Assembly (NCBI GenBank): GCA_963677785.2
Contig: CAXXDH010000003.1
Span: forward strand, 806,001 to 870,000
Source: G963665495 sp963677785
GTDB taxonomy: Bacteria; Desulfobacterota; Desulfovibrionia; Desulfovibrionales; Desulfovibrionaceae
Reading direction: 5' to 3'
DNA: 64,000 nt
This document shows positions 8,681 to 16,512 of the stretch, one piece after another; within the stretch, counting starts at the first letter, position 1; each line of letters opens with the position of its first letter. A program made the translations under genes and the position numbers. Under the pieces are notes generated by a model. The model was not told the origin of the DNA, searched no databases, and was given only the letters and a program-made list of their open reading frames with translations.

Positions 8681-9076
8681 ACTTTACCCCGCTTTTGAAT
8701 GAGGGGATTCCGCAACAAAGCCTGTCCGGATTTCGCGTCCCCCGGCGAGGTTAAGCAGGCTCGTCTTGTGTTTTATGATCTTCGATTGAAACTTTCCATG
8801 AGGTTCTCCTTTGAGCATGGTGCTCGGTTTGGTGGATTGTTGCGTCTCCATCGAGGTTGAGTCCTCAACTGACGAATCCAGAAACTAGTACACAGAATCA
8901 ATCAATGCCATATGGAATAGGATGCGACAAATAATTCACCATCTTTGTTGGGAATAAAATGTAAACAACTTGCTTCCCAACGCTTACATGATTTACAATC
9001 ATCAGCTAGTAGAGTTAGGAGGCAACGCATACTATAAGATTAGCCGGTATAGAGTTATCCTAATCTGGACAATCTC
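8681..9076. other. Intergenic region with inverted repeats upstream of the glycosyltransferase gene
   Basis: This is a 396-nt gap. GTTGGGAA (8947-8954) and TTCCCAAC (8974-8981) form an 8-bp inverted repeat. AGATTAG (9037-9043) and CTAATCT (9060-9066) form a 7-bp inverted repeat ending 10 nt before the probable ATG at 9077; both could be operators or leader hairpins. On the minus strand a 55-codon frame (8684-8851, beginning METQQSTKPS) is open, but I recognise no family and give it little weight. No convincing terminator follows the propeller gene. Confidence 0.35.
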
Positions 9077-10290
9077 ATGATCAAAAAATATACGCCCTGC
9101 TCGTCAACATCCCCCTCTACCTGGACGGTAGGGGGAAACGCTGGGCAGACAGACTGTGGCACAAGGATCTAGCCAGACACCTGGCGTATATCGAACAGCT
9201 CGTTCTTGTGTCGCCGGTATTAAAACAACCGCCACCCAAGGAGTATGTCTGCCTAAGCGACGATCCGGCCTTTGCGAGCGTAGATTTTGTCGACCTTCCG
9301 TATGCAGCCTCGTCCTCGGTATTCGTGGGGCAAACGGCTAAGCTGGTGCGGGTCCTGAGTGCGGTCCTGGACCAAGTAGACATCCTGCATACGGGCGTCG
9401 CAGGCTGGCCCTTTCCCTACGGCTGGTTGGCAATCCCCCTTGCCAAACGCAAGAATAAACCCGTGGTCGTTCTGGTCGAATCCGCGTTCTGGCGGACCTC
9501 GGGAAAGGAGTCGCCCACGCTGAAACAGCGGCTCAGAGGGCTCGTGTCCGAACGCTTGAACCGGCTGTGCGTTAATGCGGCGGATCTGGCCATCTTCACG
9601 CAGCCCGAATACCGCGACGCGCTGCTGACCAGGCCCGGCAAGCAGGGGCACGTCATTCAGGCCTCCTGGATCGACACCGATCAGATTCTCGAAACTGACC
9701 GGGCCGCCAAAGCCTGGGAGGACAAGCTCTCCGATCCGGAAGCACCGCTACGCCTGCTTTTTGCCGGACGGCTACTGCCGGAAAAAGGCGTGAAGGTGCT
9801 ACTGGATACGGCCCTTCTCCTGCAGGAACGCGGCCTACGCGCCGAGATCACCATTATCGGCGAGGGAGACCTCAAAGCCGAATGCCGGGAAGCCGCGGAA
9901 CGATTGCAGGATACGGTCCGGCTCCTTGTCCGCGATCCCATCCCGTACGAAGGCGGATTCATGGACTTATTGGGCGAGCAGCATGCCGTGCTCGTGCCCG
10001 GCATCTCCGACGAACAGCCGCGTATCGTGTACGATGCCTACTCCCAGGCAGTACCGGTGCTTGCCTCGCGGACGGCAGGGCTCGAGGCCTGCGTCACGGA
10101 TAAGCAGACCGGTAGACTCGTCACACCGGGCGCCCCCGGCGCCCTGGCCGAAATGATCCAATGGGCTTCGGCCAACAGGCAAAACCTGCGCGTAATGGGC
10201 ATACGGGCGCTGGAGCGCGCGCGGCAGTTCACCCACGAAACCATGCACCAGCGACGACACGAACTTATCCTCGAGATGCTTAATGGCTAG
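9077..10290 (+). CDS. Glycosyltransferase family 4, start disrupted at an A6 tract
   Basis: The protein is a GT-B glycosyltransferase: the C-terminal lobe begins LLFAGRLLPEKGVKVLLD, contains TIIGEGDLK and ends with the donor-binding region EQPRIVYDAYSQAVPVLAS. It would transfer a sugar from a nucleotide donor at the cytoplasmic face of the membrane. In the coding frame there is good protein sequence upstream of GTG 9208 (YALLVNIPLYLDGRG) back to about 9085 but no start codon. ATG 9077 is in another frame; one extra A in the A6 run at 9083-9088 would join it to give MIKKIYALLVNIPLY. So the gene carries either a one-base deletion, a slippage site or a sequence error. It is the first of two + strand genes facing the large minus-strand polysaccharide array. 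Confidence 0.78.
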
Positions 10291-10302
10291 GGGGCCTGAC
10301 CG

Positions 10303-11253
10303 ATGCTCAAGCACGACTTTTTCGATGTGATGCGCGAACGCTGCAGCGAGGACATGCTTCGCCAGCGTCTGACACTGCAGGTGGAAAACGCGGCGCACTA
10401 CTACGGCGGCGGGGGCTACACCAAATTCCACCTGGAGAACATAGAGCTGCTGCCCGTGGTCCTGCGCGCCGTGCTCAAGGCAACGGGCATGTTCAAACGC
10501 GGAACCCGTAACTGCCTGCAATACCAGACCGTACGCCAAGACGTACGTTTGCGGCGACTGCCGCAAGCCTTTGACGGCTTCAGGATACTCCAGCTCACGG
10601 ACATGCATCTCGACGCCATCCCGGACGGCGGCGCCAGGCTGGCCGAAACCCTCTCCTCCCTCGAGTTCGACCTCTGCGTACTAACCGGAGATTTTCGCTT
10701 CCTTACCCACGACATTTACGAACCCTGCCTGGAGAACCTGCGGAAGCTCAAGCCTGTGCTGGACTGCGCGTACGGCATCTACGCCATCCTGGGAAATCAC
10801 GATTTCATCGAAATGGTGCCCGGTATCGAGCAATTGGGCATCCACGTCCTGATTAACGAATCGGAGATGCTGTCGAGAGACGACGCCAACCTCTGCCTAG
10901 CCGGGGTGGATGATCCGCATTTCTACGGTACGGCCGACCTGAAGCGCGCGTTGGGGACAGGTGCACGGGAAACGTGCACGGTCCTTCTCTGCCATTCGCC
11001 CGAATACTATGCCGAGGCCGCGGCCGGCGGCGTGGACCTTATCCTCTGCGGTCACACCCATGGCGGCCAGGTCTGCCTGCCCTGGGGCATCCCCGTCATC
11101 ACCAACGCTGCCTGCCCGCGCCGTTACGTCGTCGGCGCCTGGTCTCACGGCGAGATGCAAGGCTACACGTCGCGCGGTTCGGGCGCGTCCGGCCTGGTAG
11201 TCCGTTTCCATTGCCGACCCGAGATAACCATCCACACTCTACGCAACACTTAA
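10303..11253 (+). CDS. Calcineurin-like metallophosphoesterase
   Basis: This 316-residue protein holds the full metallophosphoesterase signature: LTDMHLD (Asp, His), VLTGDF (Asp), LGNHDF (Asn-His), CHSPEY (His) and GHTHGGQV (His, His), spread over residues 90-275. It resembles the YkuE/YaeI branch that acts on lipid or sugar phosphates. About 85 N-terminal residues precede the catalytic domain. It starts 12 nt after the glycosyltransferase, so both probably form one transcript. Its TAA (11251-11253) overlaps the stop of the convergent minus-strand gene (11250-11252). A role in recycling a lipid-linked phosphate during polysaccharide synthesis is possible but inferred. Confidence 0.88.
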   Translation: MLKHDFFDVMRERCSEDMLRQRLTLQVENAAHYYGGGGYTKFHLENIELLPVVLRAVLKATGMFKRGTRNCLQYQTVRQDVRLRRLPQAFDGFRILQLTDMHLDAIPDGGARLAETLSSLEFDLCVLTGDFRFLTHDIYEPCLENLRKLKPVLDCAYGIYAILGNHDFIEMVPGIEQLGIHVLINESEMLSRDDANLCLAGVDDPHFYGTADLKRALGTGARETCTVLLCHSPEYYAEAAAGGVDLILCGHTHGGQVCLPWGIPVITNAACPRRYVVGAWSHGEMQGYTSRGSGASGLVVRFHCRPEITIHTLRNT

Positions 11254-12692
11254 AAAAAATATCTCCGAAGACTATCCCAAAGCAGCCGCATGTCCGAGCG
11301 CAAGGAGCGGGACTGCGTATAGTACCCCTCCATCACGCGCTTCTCGTCAGCGCCCCAGTCCTGTCTGTCGAGAGCGTGCCACGGGTTGATCAGGCCGGGG
11401 CCTGCCTTGAAACGCAAGCGCTGCCAGGGCTCCGTGAGCCGCTCAGCCTCCTCGGGGGACAGAAGCTCGACGCCAACGAGCCGGATGGCGCCGCGTGCAA
11501 CATCCCAGAGCGCAGGAAGGCGGGCGAGGAGGGGATAATCCGTATCAAGCTGATGAATCGTCAGGATTTCGAGCTCTTTGCCTCCCCTCAGATCATTGTC
11601 CCGTTCCTGTCCGGCAACCTGTCTCATTCTGAAGCGCGGCCGTCCCTTCGCCAGCCTGGAGCGCACGTACATCCAGCCGAGCAGCGGACTGCAGAGCAAC
11701 AGGACACTCCCTGCGATAACCCGTTGCAGGAGCCAGTTCAGCCTTTCGCCGTCATCGGACAATTCCGTGTCGCCGAGCAGGAAGGCGTCGGCAATGCTCA
11801 GCACTGTTCCCGTATCCAACTTGACCAGAAGTCCCTTGCGTACGATCGCGTTCTCGATAGTCAGCCGCCTGCCCACGTAGGTGTTGTCCATGACGACGCT
11901 GCCCACTATGCGGGTCCCCTTTTCCACGACACAGGCCCGGCCAAGTGCTGCGTATGGTCCTATCTCGGCATCGTGAGCAATCTGACAGTCTTGCCCAAGC
12001 AATACGGGAGCATTGTAGTTGACCGTAGAATGAGCATCGCAACCATGCCCGATACGAATGCCGGGACTGCGGTCAAGGCCGGGGGTCGGCAAACGGAGCC
12101 CGTCAGGCTCCAGGGCACGCTTGTGCGCGCCGGCATAGCTTGAAAGGTCATACGCAGTTACAAGACGCTCGGTGTTGGCCTCAATGGTCACGCAGGACCG
12201 GCCATGGGCCCGCAAGCATTCCCAGGCTTCTCCGCCGGTCTCCGCTCCTGCAAGTCCGGGCGTATCGAGTTGAAACTTTTGCAAAATGAAGACATCTTCA
12301 AACGAAGAGCGGTGTTTGTCCGTGAAAAAGAGGGATTTGCCTAGCAGCTCATGCAACGGGATGGAGCCGGCCGCAAGCCTCAGGAAGACGAGCATCTCAT
12401 CCGCAAGGGAGCTTTGCAAGGTCTGCAACGCGTATCCCAACCCCGTGAACTCGGAGAGGTAAGCGTACCGGATGTCTACGCCCCACTTCTCGCCCTTGCC
12501 CAGCCGGGCCTCTACCTGCTCGGGGTGCTCCACTTGAAAAAGGATGACGTCCGTGCATCCAGCCTTGACCGCGCTTTCCAGGGCACGCTCGACCAGGGGC
12601 TTGCCTGCAAGAGGGAGCATGCAAAAGGGAAGTTCCCCGGCCAGGGGATCGGGGAGCGGAACGTGGTTGCAGCAGAAGATAACGGCTTGCAT
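11250..12692 (-). CDS. Nucleotidyltransferase-like / left-handed beta-helix / degenerate sugar-transferase fusion
   Basis: Three parts are visible in 480 residues. Residues 1-180 resemble a sugar-1-phosphate nucleotidyltransferase (MQAVIFCCNHVPLPDP, LPLAGKPLVERALESA), but the usual GxGTRL signature is not evident. Residues 185-300 show hexapeptide repeats of a left-handed beta-helix (IGPYAALGRACVVEKGTRI). After a membrane segment near 320-340 comes a polyprenyl-phosphate sugar-transferase-like tail. In that tail the active-site Asp-Glu of the family is replaced by Ala390-Arg391 (LLARLPALWD) and LVGPRP reads LVGVEL, so the last domain is probably inactive. It starts 7 nt after the RsbW-like gene and is the last gene of the array. 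A scaffold or regulatory role is possible. Confidence 0.72.
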   Translation of the reverse strand: MQAVIFCCNHVPLPDPLAGELPFCMLPLAGKPLVERALESAVKAGCTDVILFQVEHPEQVEARLGKGEKWGVDIRYAYLSEFTGLGYALQTLQSSLADEMLVFLRLAAGSIPLHELLGKSLFFTDKHRSSFEDVFILQKFQLDTPGLAGAETGGEAWECLRAHGRSCVTIEANTERLVTAYDLSSYAGAHKRALEPDGLRLPTPGLDRSPGIRIGHGCDAHSTVNYNAPVLLGQDCQIAHDAEIGPYAALGRACVVEKGTRIVGSVVMDNTYVGRRLTIENAIVRKGLLVKLDTGTVLSIADAFLLGDTELSDDGERLNWLLQRVIAGSVLLLCSPLLGWMYVRSRLAKGRPRFRMRQVAGQERDNDLRGGKELEILTIHQLDTDYPLLARLPALWDVARGAIRLVGVELLSPEEAERLTEPWQRLRFKAGPGLINPWHALDRQDWGADEKRVMEGYYTQSRSLRSDMRLLWDSLRRYFF

Positions 12693-12699
12693 GGCGTCC

Positions 12700-13113
12700 T
12701 CAAAGATGTTTTTCAAGCCGCAGGGTGTTGCGACCGTTGTCCGACGCGTATTCAAAGACATCCACCATGTTCCGGATGATGTGCAGGCCGTAGCCCCCCA
12801 CCTGCAGCCCTTCCACATTGGGCGCCGGTACGCCGTCCGGATCAAAGGGAGCGCCCGAATCGATGATCCGGAACTCCAGTACACGCGCAGTAACGCGCAG
12901 TTCAATACGCAAAGGACCTGCCGTATCGTCGGGATAGGCGTGTCGGGCCACATTGGTAAAGGCCTCGCTCACGACCAACTGCATGGCGGACGCCAGCCCG
13001 GAGTCACCGTAATACTTCTCCAGCACGTTTCTGAAATACTCGTCCACGGCCGCCTGAAAACACAGGTCGGCCGCCAGCTCGAGGATGAATTCCCTTGACT
13101 GCGGACTGGCCAT
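12700..13113 (-). CDS. RsbW/SpoIIAB-like anti-sigma-type serine kinase
   Basis: This is a 137-residue GHKL ATPase of the anti-sigma/partner-switch type. It shows the N box (LVVSEAFTNVARHAYP), the G1-like DSGAPFDP and the lid/G2 region GGYGLHIIRNMVD. In known systems such proteins phosphorylate a serine in STAS antagonists and hold a second partner when the antagonist is phosphorylated. Four STAS domains and a PP2C-type phosphatase lie in the same locus, so it is probably the kinase of that module. No sigma factor gene is in view. ATG 13113 gives MASPQSREF; a TTG at 13119 in the same frame overlaps the upstream stop and is an alternative. Confidence 0.88.
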   Translation of the reverse strand: MASPQSREFILELAADLCFQAAVDEYFRNVLEKYYGDSGLASAMQLVVSEAFTNVARHAYPDDTAGPLRIELRVTARVLEFRIIDSGAPFDPDGVPAPNVEGLQVGGYGLHIIRNMVDVFEYASDNGRNTLRLEKHL

Positions 13114-13115
13114 GG

Positions 13116-13844
13116 TCAATACGCCCCCTTGCCGAGCAACACGGCCGGTACGGTTTTTACCAGGATGGCAAGATCGTTGAAAAAGGATCTGCTCTCGATG
13201 TATTCAACATCAAGGGCAACCTGCTGCTCGAAGGTCAGATCGCTACGCCCGCCAATCTGCCAGAAGCACGTGATGCCGGGCTTGATGCGCAATCGCTCGC
13301 GTTCTTCCAGGGTGTACTCCTTTACCTCCCGTGGCACGGCCGGCCGCGGCCCCACAAGGGACATGTCACCTATAAGCACATTATAGAACTGCGGGAACTC
13401 ATCGATGCTCAGCTTGCGAATAACGGCTCCGACCCTGGTAATCCGAGGGTCCTTTCTGATCTTGAAGGTAACTCCCTTGGACTCGTCCTGCTCCATGAGC
13501 TGATCCTTGACCTTGTCGGCATCCGGAATCATGGAGCGGAACTTGTACATACTGAAGATTTTGCCGTCCTTGCCCACACGCTGCTGGGCAAAGAAGATCG
13601 TGCCGCCATCCTCGAGTTTGATGACCAGGGCAGTTGCCGCGAAGATCGGAGAAAAGGCCAGCAGACCACCTAATCCGCCGCAGATGTCCAGGACGCGTTT
13701 CAGGATTTTGCTTCCGGCGACAACCGTATTCCACAACGCTACCTTGATATAGTAACGCAGCCGGAGCATGATGCGCGACGAGCTGCCGCCACGGGCGTAC
13801 TGGTCGTAGAGGGCGTCGAGACGCTGTTTGCGTTCCGGGTCCAT
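13116..13844 (-). CDS. Polyprenyl-phosphate sugar phosphotransferase (initiating enzyme)
   Basis: This 242-residue protein is a monotopic phosphoglycosyl transferase that would move a sugar-1-phosphate onto undecaprenyl phosphate and so begin repeat-unit assembly. A hydrophobic segment (about 50-75) is followed by FFAQQRVGKDGKIFSMYKF, the catalytic Asp-Glu in KLSIDEFPQFYNVL and DMSLVGPRPAVP, then KPGITCFWQIGGR. These are the intact family motifs, unlike the degenerate copy in the last gene of the array. It begins 15 nt after the WecG-STAS gene and its stop overlaps the alternative start of the RsbW-like gene. It lacks the long membrane N-terminus of WbaP-type enzymes, which is normal for the small PglC-like class. 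Confidence 0.93.
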   Translation of the reverse strand: MDPERKQRLDALYDQYARGGSSSRIMLRLRYYIKVALWNTVVAGSKILKRVLDICGGLGGLLAFSPIFAATALVIKLEDGGTIFFAQQRVGKDGKIFSMYKFRSMIPDADKVKDQLMEQDESKGVTFKIRKDPRITRVGAVIRKLSIDEFPQFYNVLIGDMSLVGPRPAVPREVKEYTLEERERLRIKPGITCFWQIGGRSDLTFEQQVALDVEYIESRSFFNDLAILVKTVPAVLLGKGAY

Positions 13845-13859
13845 ATTCGCGCTACTCCC

Positions 13860-15320
13860 TCAAGATTTAATGCTGTTTCCAAGATAGCTTTCCATCTTCA
13901 TGACTTTGAAGATCTGGACCACCTGACTCGTGATGTTGACCAGGGAAAGTTCCCTGGATTCACGCAATAGCTTCTTATATGCAAGGATCAGTACGGTCAG
14001 GCCTGAGCTGTCCATAAAGGAGACGTTCCCCAGGTTAATTTCTACAACTCCGGCTTGTGGGTTCGCATCGATCAGCACAAACAACTCGCGCTTGAATTTG
14101 GCGCTCTGCTCGGCGTCCAGCCGCCCTTCGGGCGTATAGGTTACCGTCCCCCCCTGCACCTTGCCCGCCCCCAGGTCCTTGCCCGGTTGAGCGGCCGCGG
14201 CCTGACGCGCATCGTAGAGATCCTCATACAGGGCCAGAAAACTATCAAGCTTATTCAACCTGAAGATGTCACCTGCACTTCCTCCGGGTCGAACCATGGG
14301 AATCGACGATTGCAGGCTGCGAGCCTGTTTTTCCAAAACGGTCAGCACGCCAAGCCCCCGGCTGTCGATGAAACTTGCGCTGGAAAGATCGACAATGAAT
14401 TGTTGCTTCGCACGAAGCAGGGCTTCGCCGTCGTTCTGAAGCCCAGGAGCCGTCGCATTATCCAACCGCCCCTCGATACGCAGCACAACGGCCTCCAATT
14501 GGGACTTCCTTCTCAGCTGGCCTTTACGACCACTGAAGAGCTTGCGGCGCATGTTGGCCAGCCACTGCCTTGAAAAATGAAAGGCAAAGGGCCAGACATC
14601 GGTAAAATACCGACGGAACAGCCTCCGGGGCTCCTGGAGCAAACGGTAGAGCCATTCAAGCCCGCTGCTTCGCATCCACTGCGGCGCACGCGGGACTCGA
14701 CCGGCAACAAAGTCAACGGTAGCGCCCACGCCGATGCAGACGGGCACGTTCAGCGACGGCAGATTCATGCGTATCCATTTTTCGGCCTTGCCCGCACCGA
14801 ATGAAACGAACAGGATATCCGGCTCGGCCTCGCGGATCTTGGCCAGGATTTTCGTATTGCCCATCTCGAGCAACGGATTAAACTCAGGCGAATAATTAAA
14901 GGCCTTGATCTTTCCCAAACGTTTTCGCAGATTCCTCACTGCCTGCTCACCTACTCCGGGCGCACCGCCAAGAAAAAAGATCGTATACCCCCTTTCCGCT
15001 GCCAGCTCCGCCAGCCGAGGCACCAAATCGGCGCCGGTAACACGCTCTTTCAGTCTGTAGCCAAGCAACCGGGCGCCCCAGAGAATAGGCATACCATCCG
15101 GCGTAATCAAATCCGCAATCCTTACGACTTCCATGAACTCGGGATCACGGTAAGCCATGGCCACGAAATTCAGGTTGGCTGTGGCCACGTAATGGGGCTT
15201 GCCCGACAGCACGAACCCCTCGATACGATCGACAACCTCTTCCATATCCAGATTGTCGAACGGAATACCAAGAATCGAAACCAGTTCGCGAGGTGGATGG
15301 TATCGGTCACTCATTGTCAT
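13860..15320 (-). CDS. WecG/TagA-family glycosyltransferase fused to two STAS domains
   Basis: Residues 1-265 are a WecG/TagA/CpsF glycosyltransferase (GIPFDNLDMEEVVDRI, VATANLNFVAMAYRD, ADLITPDGMPILWGA, FLGGAPGVGEQA), which transfers a sugar from a UDP donor to a lipid-linked acceptor. After a basic linker come two STAS domains: about 290-375 with ASFIDSRGLGVL and about 400-486 with VSFMDSSGLTVL. Both keep the serine that partner-switch kinases phosphorylate. I know of no described enzyme of this family carrying STAS domains. ATG 15320 (AAAGGA five bases upstream) overlaps the preceding gene by 14 nt; ATG 15314 is the alternative. An RsbW-like kinase gene lies two genes downstream, which suggests that the enzyme itself is a switch target (inference). 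Confidence 0.9.
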   Translation of the reverse strand: MTMSDRYHPPRELVSILGIPFDNLDMEEVVDRIEGFVLSGKPHYVATANLNFVAMAYRDPEFMEVVRIADLITPDGMPILWGARLLGYRLKERVTGADLVPRLAELAAERGYTIFFLGGAPGVGEQAVRNLRKRLGKIKAFNYSPEFNPLLEMGNTKILAKIREAEPDILFVSFGAGKAEKWIRMNLPSLNVPVCIGVGATVDFVAGRVPRAPQWMRSSGLEWLYRLLQEPRRLFRRYFTDVWPFAFHFSRQWLANMRRKLFSGRKGQLRRKSQLEAVVLRIEGRLDNATAPGLQNDGEALLRAKQQFIVDLSSASFIDSRGLGVLTVLEKQARSLQSSIPMVRPGGSAGDIFRLNKLDSFLALYEDLYDARQAAAAQPGKDLGAGKVQGGTVTYTPEGRLDAEQSAKFKRELFVLIDANPQAGVVEINLGNVSFMDSSGLTVLILAYKKLLRESRELSLVNITSQVVQIFKVMKMESYLGNSIKS

Positions 15321-16512
15321 GGTGTTCCTTTCTTCCGTCCATTTCCTTGGACCGTAACGTTCGGGTCCAGCCGGCCTTCCTGACGAAAGGTATTCCAACA
15401 TAGACGACTATTTTCCATATCACGAAAAAGGGGCTGATGGCCAATGAATACCAGATCCGTAGCGGCGCCTTCTCCAGTGCCAGGCCGATGCCCACGTAAC
15501 AAATGACCAGAAAGAGACTAAGCAGGTTTGCATATTGCAGTCCCGGCCAGAACAGGGCGGCCCCGGCCAGAAGAACGAGTTCTCCGAGAACGAGCAGCGT
15601 CAGGGGTGGGGTCAGGAGGTCGAGCAAGGCGTCGACTAGGCGGAAGCAGGGAGTCTGAAAAAAATTTCTCAACAGACGGGGCGCATATTGTTTCAATACT
15701 GCATAGCGCCCGCCTTCCCAGCGCCTTCGTTGGGCGTCCGCCTGAACGCGGGTGGCCGCCATTTCACCGTAGACGCGCGCATTCGGGTTGAAACGGACAA
15801 GTACGTTGTCCAGCAACAAAAGAAGTGAGAATTCCAGATCCTCTACCACCGAAAGGGCAGGCCAGCCATGGCGCTCGAGCACTTCACGTCTGAAAGCCAT
15901 GCCGTTGCCCTTCAATCCCACACTTCCGCCCCAGTACTCGCGCCCGGCCGGCCGCAGGTGGTGAAAGACACAAAGCGCCGCGTACGTAAGTGAAGTACGC
16001 CAGTTCTCGTCCGGGTTTGATACGCCGTAATAGCCCTGAACAACGTCCGTGTCCGGATGGGACAAACTCTTGCAAAACTCATCGAGAAATAACGGAGAAA
16101 CACGTGTATCTGCGTCGACAAAGACAAGCGCATCCGCAGAAGCATACTGTACGGACTGTGTCCGGAGGAACCAGTCCAGGGCCTGCCCCTTGCCCGGATT
16201 TTCAGGTTGCACGCGCTCGACCACTAGCGCGCCAGCAGCTAGCGCCTCGTCAGCCGTGTTGTCCGTGCAGTTGTCCGCTAGAACCATCACCTCGAACAGC
16301 TCTCGAGGGTAGTTACAGCTGAATACGGAGGCCACGGTGGCGCCGATCTGCCCTGCTTCATTATGCGCGGGTATCAGTACGAGCATCTGCAAGGGAGCGG
16401 GCAATTCATTGCTTTTCTTGCGAAACAACAGCGCCCCGGCAGTCAGGGCCGCAAGATAGAGCACGCAGCCGTGGATCCAGAAGGCGAACAGAAGTAGCAG
16501 AACGCGAATCAT
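15307..16512 (-). CDS. Membrane glycosyltransferase family 2 (BcsA/ceramide-type)
   Basis: This 401-residue GT-A enzyme has an N-terminal membrane helix (about 2-25), the donor motif LVLIPAHNEAGQIG, the metal-binding FVDADTRV, the acceptor-side VVEDLEF and the product-binding QRRRW (Q..RW), followed by three or more C-terminal membrane helices. This arrangement is shared with processive or membrane-embedded family 2 enzymes such as cellulose and hyaluronan synthases, although many single-addition enzymes share it too. Its ATG overlaps the stop of the upstream family 4 glycosyltransferase gene (ATGA), so translation is probably coupled. It likely adds a sugar of the exopolysaccharide repeat at the inner membrane. 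Confidence 0.9.
   Translation of the reverse strand: MIRVLLLLFAFWIHGCVLYLAALTAGALLFRKKSNELPAPLQMLVLIPAHNEAGQIGATVASVFSCNYPRELFEVMVLADNCTDNTADEALAAGALVVERVQPENPGKGQALDWFLRTQSVQYASADALVFVDADTRVSPLFLDEFCKSLSHPDTDVVQGYYGVSNPDENWRTSLTYAALCVFHHLRPAGREYWGGSVGLKGNGMAFRREVLERHGWPALSVVEDLEFSLLLLLDNVLVRFNPNARVYGEMAATRVQADAQRRRWEGGRYAVLKQYAPRLLRNFFQTPCFRLVDALLDLLTPPLTLLVLGELVLLAGAALFWPGLQYANLLSLFLVICYVGIGLALEKAPLRIWYSLAISPFFVIWKIVVYVGIPFVRKAGWTRTLRSKEMDGRKEHHDNE

Noticed and set aside
10974..12143. 389-codon plus-strand open frame over the end of the phosphoesterase and the fusion gene
   Set aside because: Starts inside the phosphoesterase in another frame and runs antisense through the minus-strand gene; the real genes on both strands have clear motifs.
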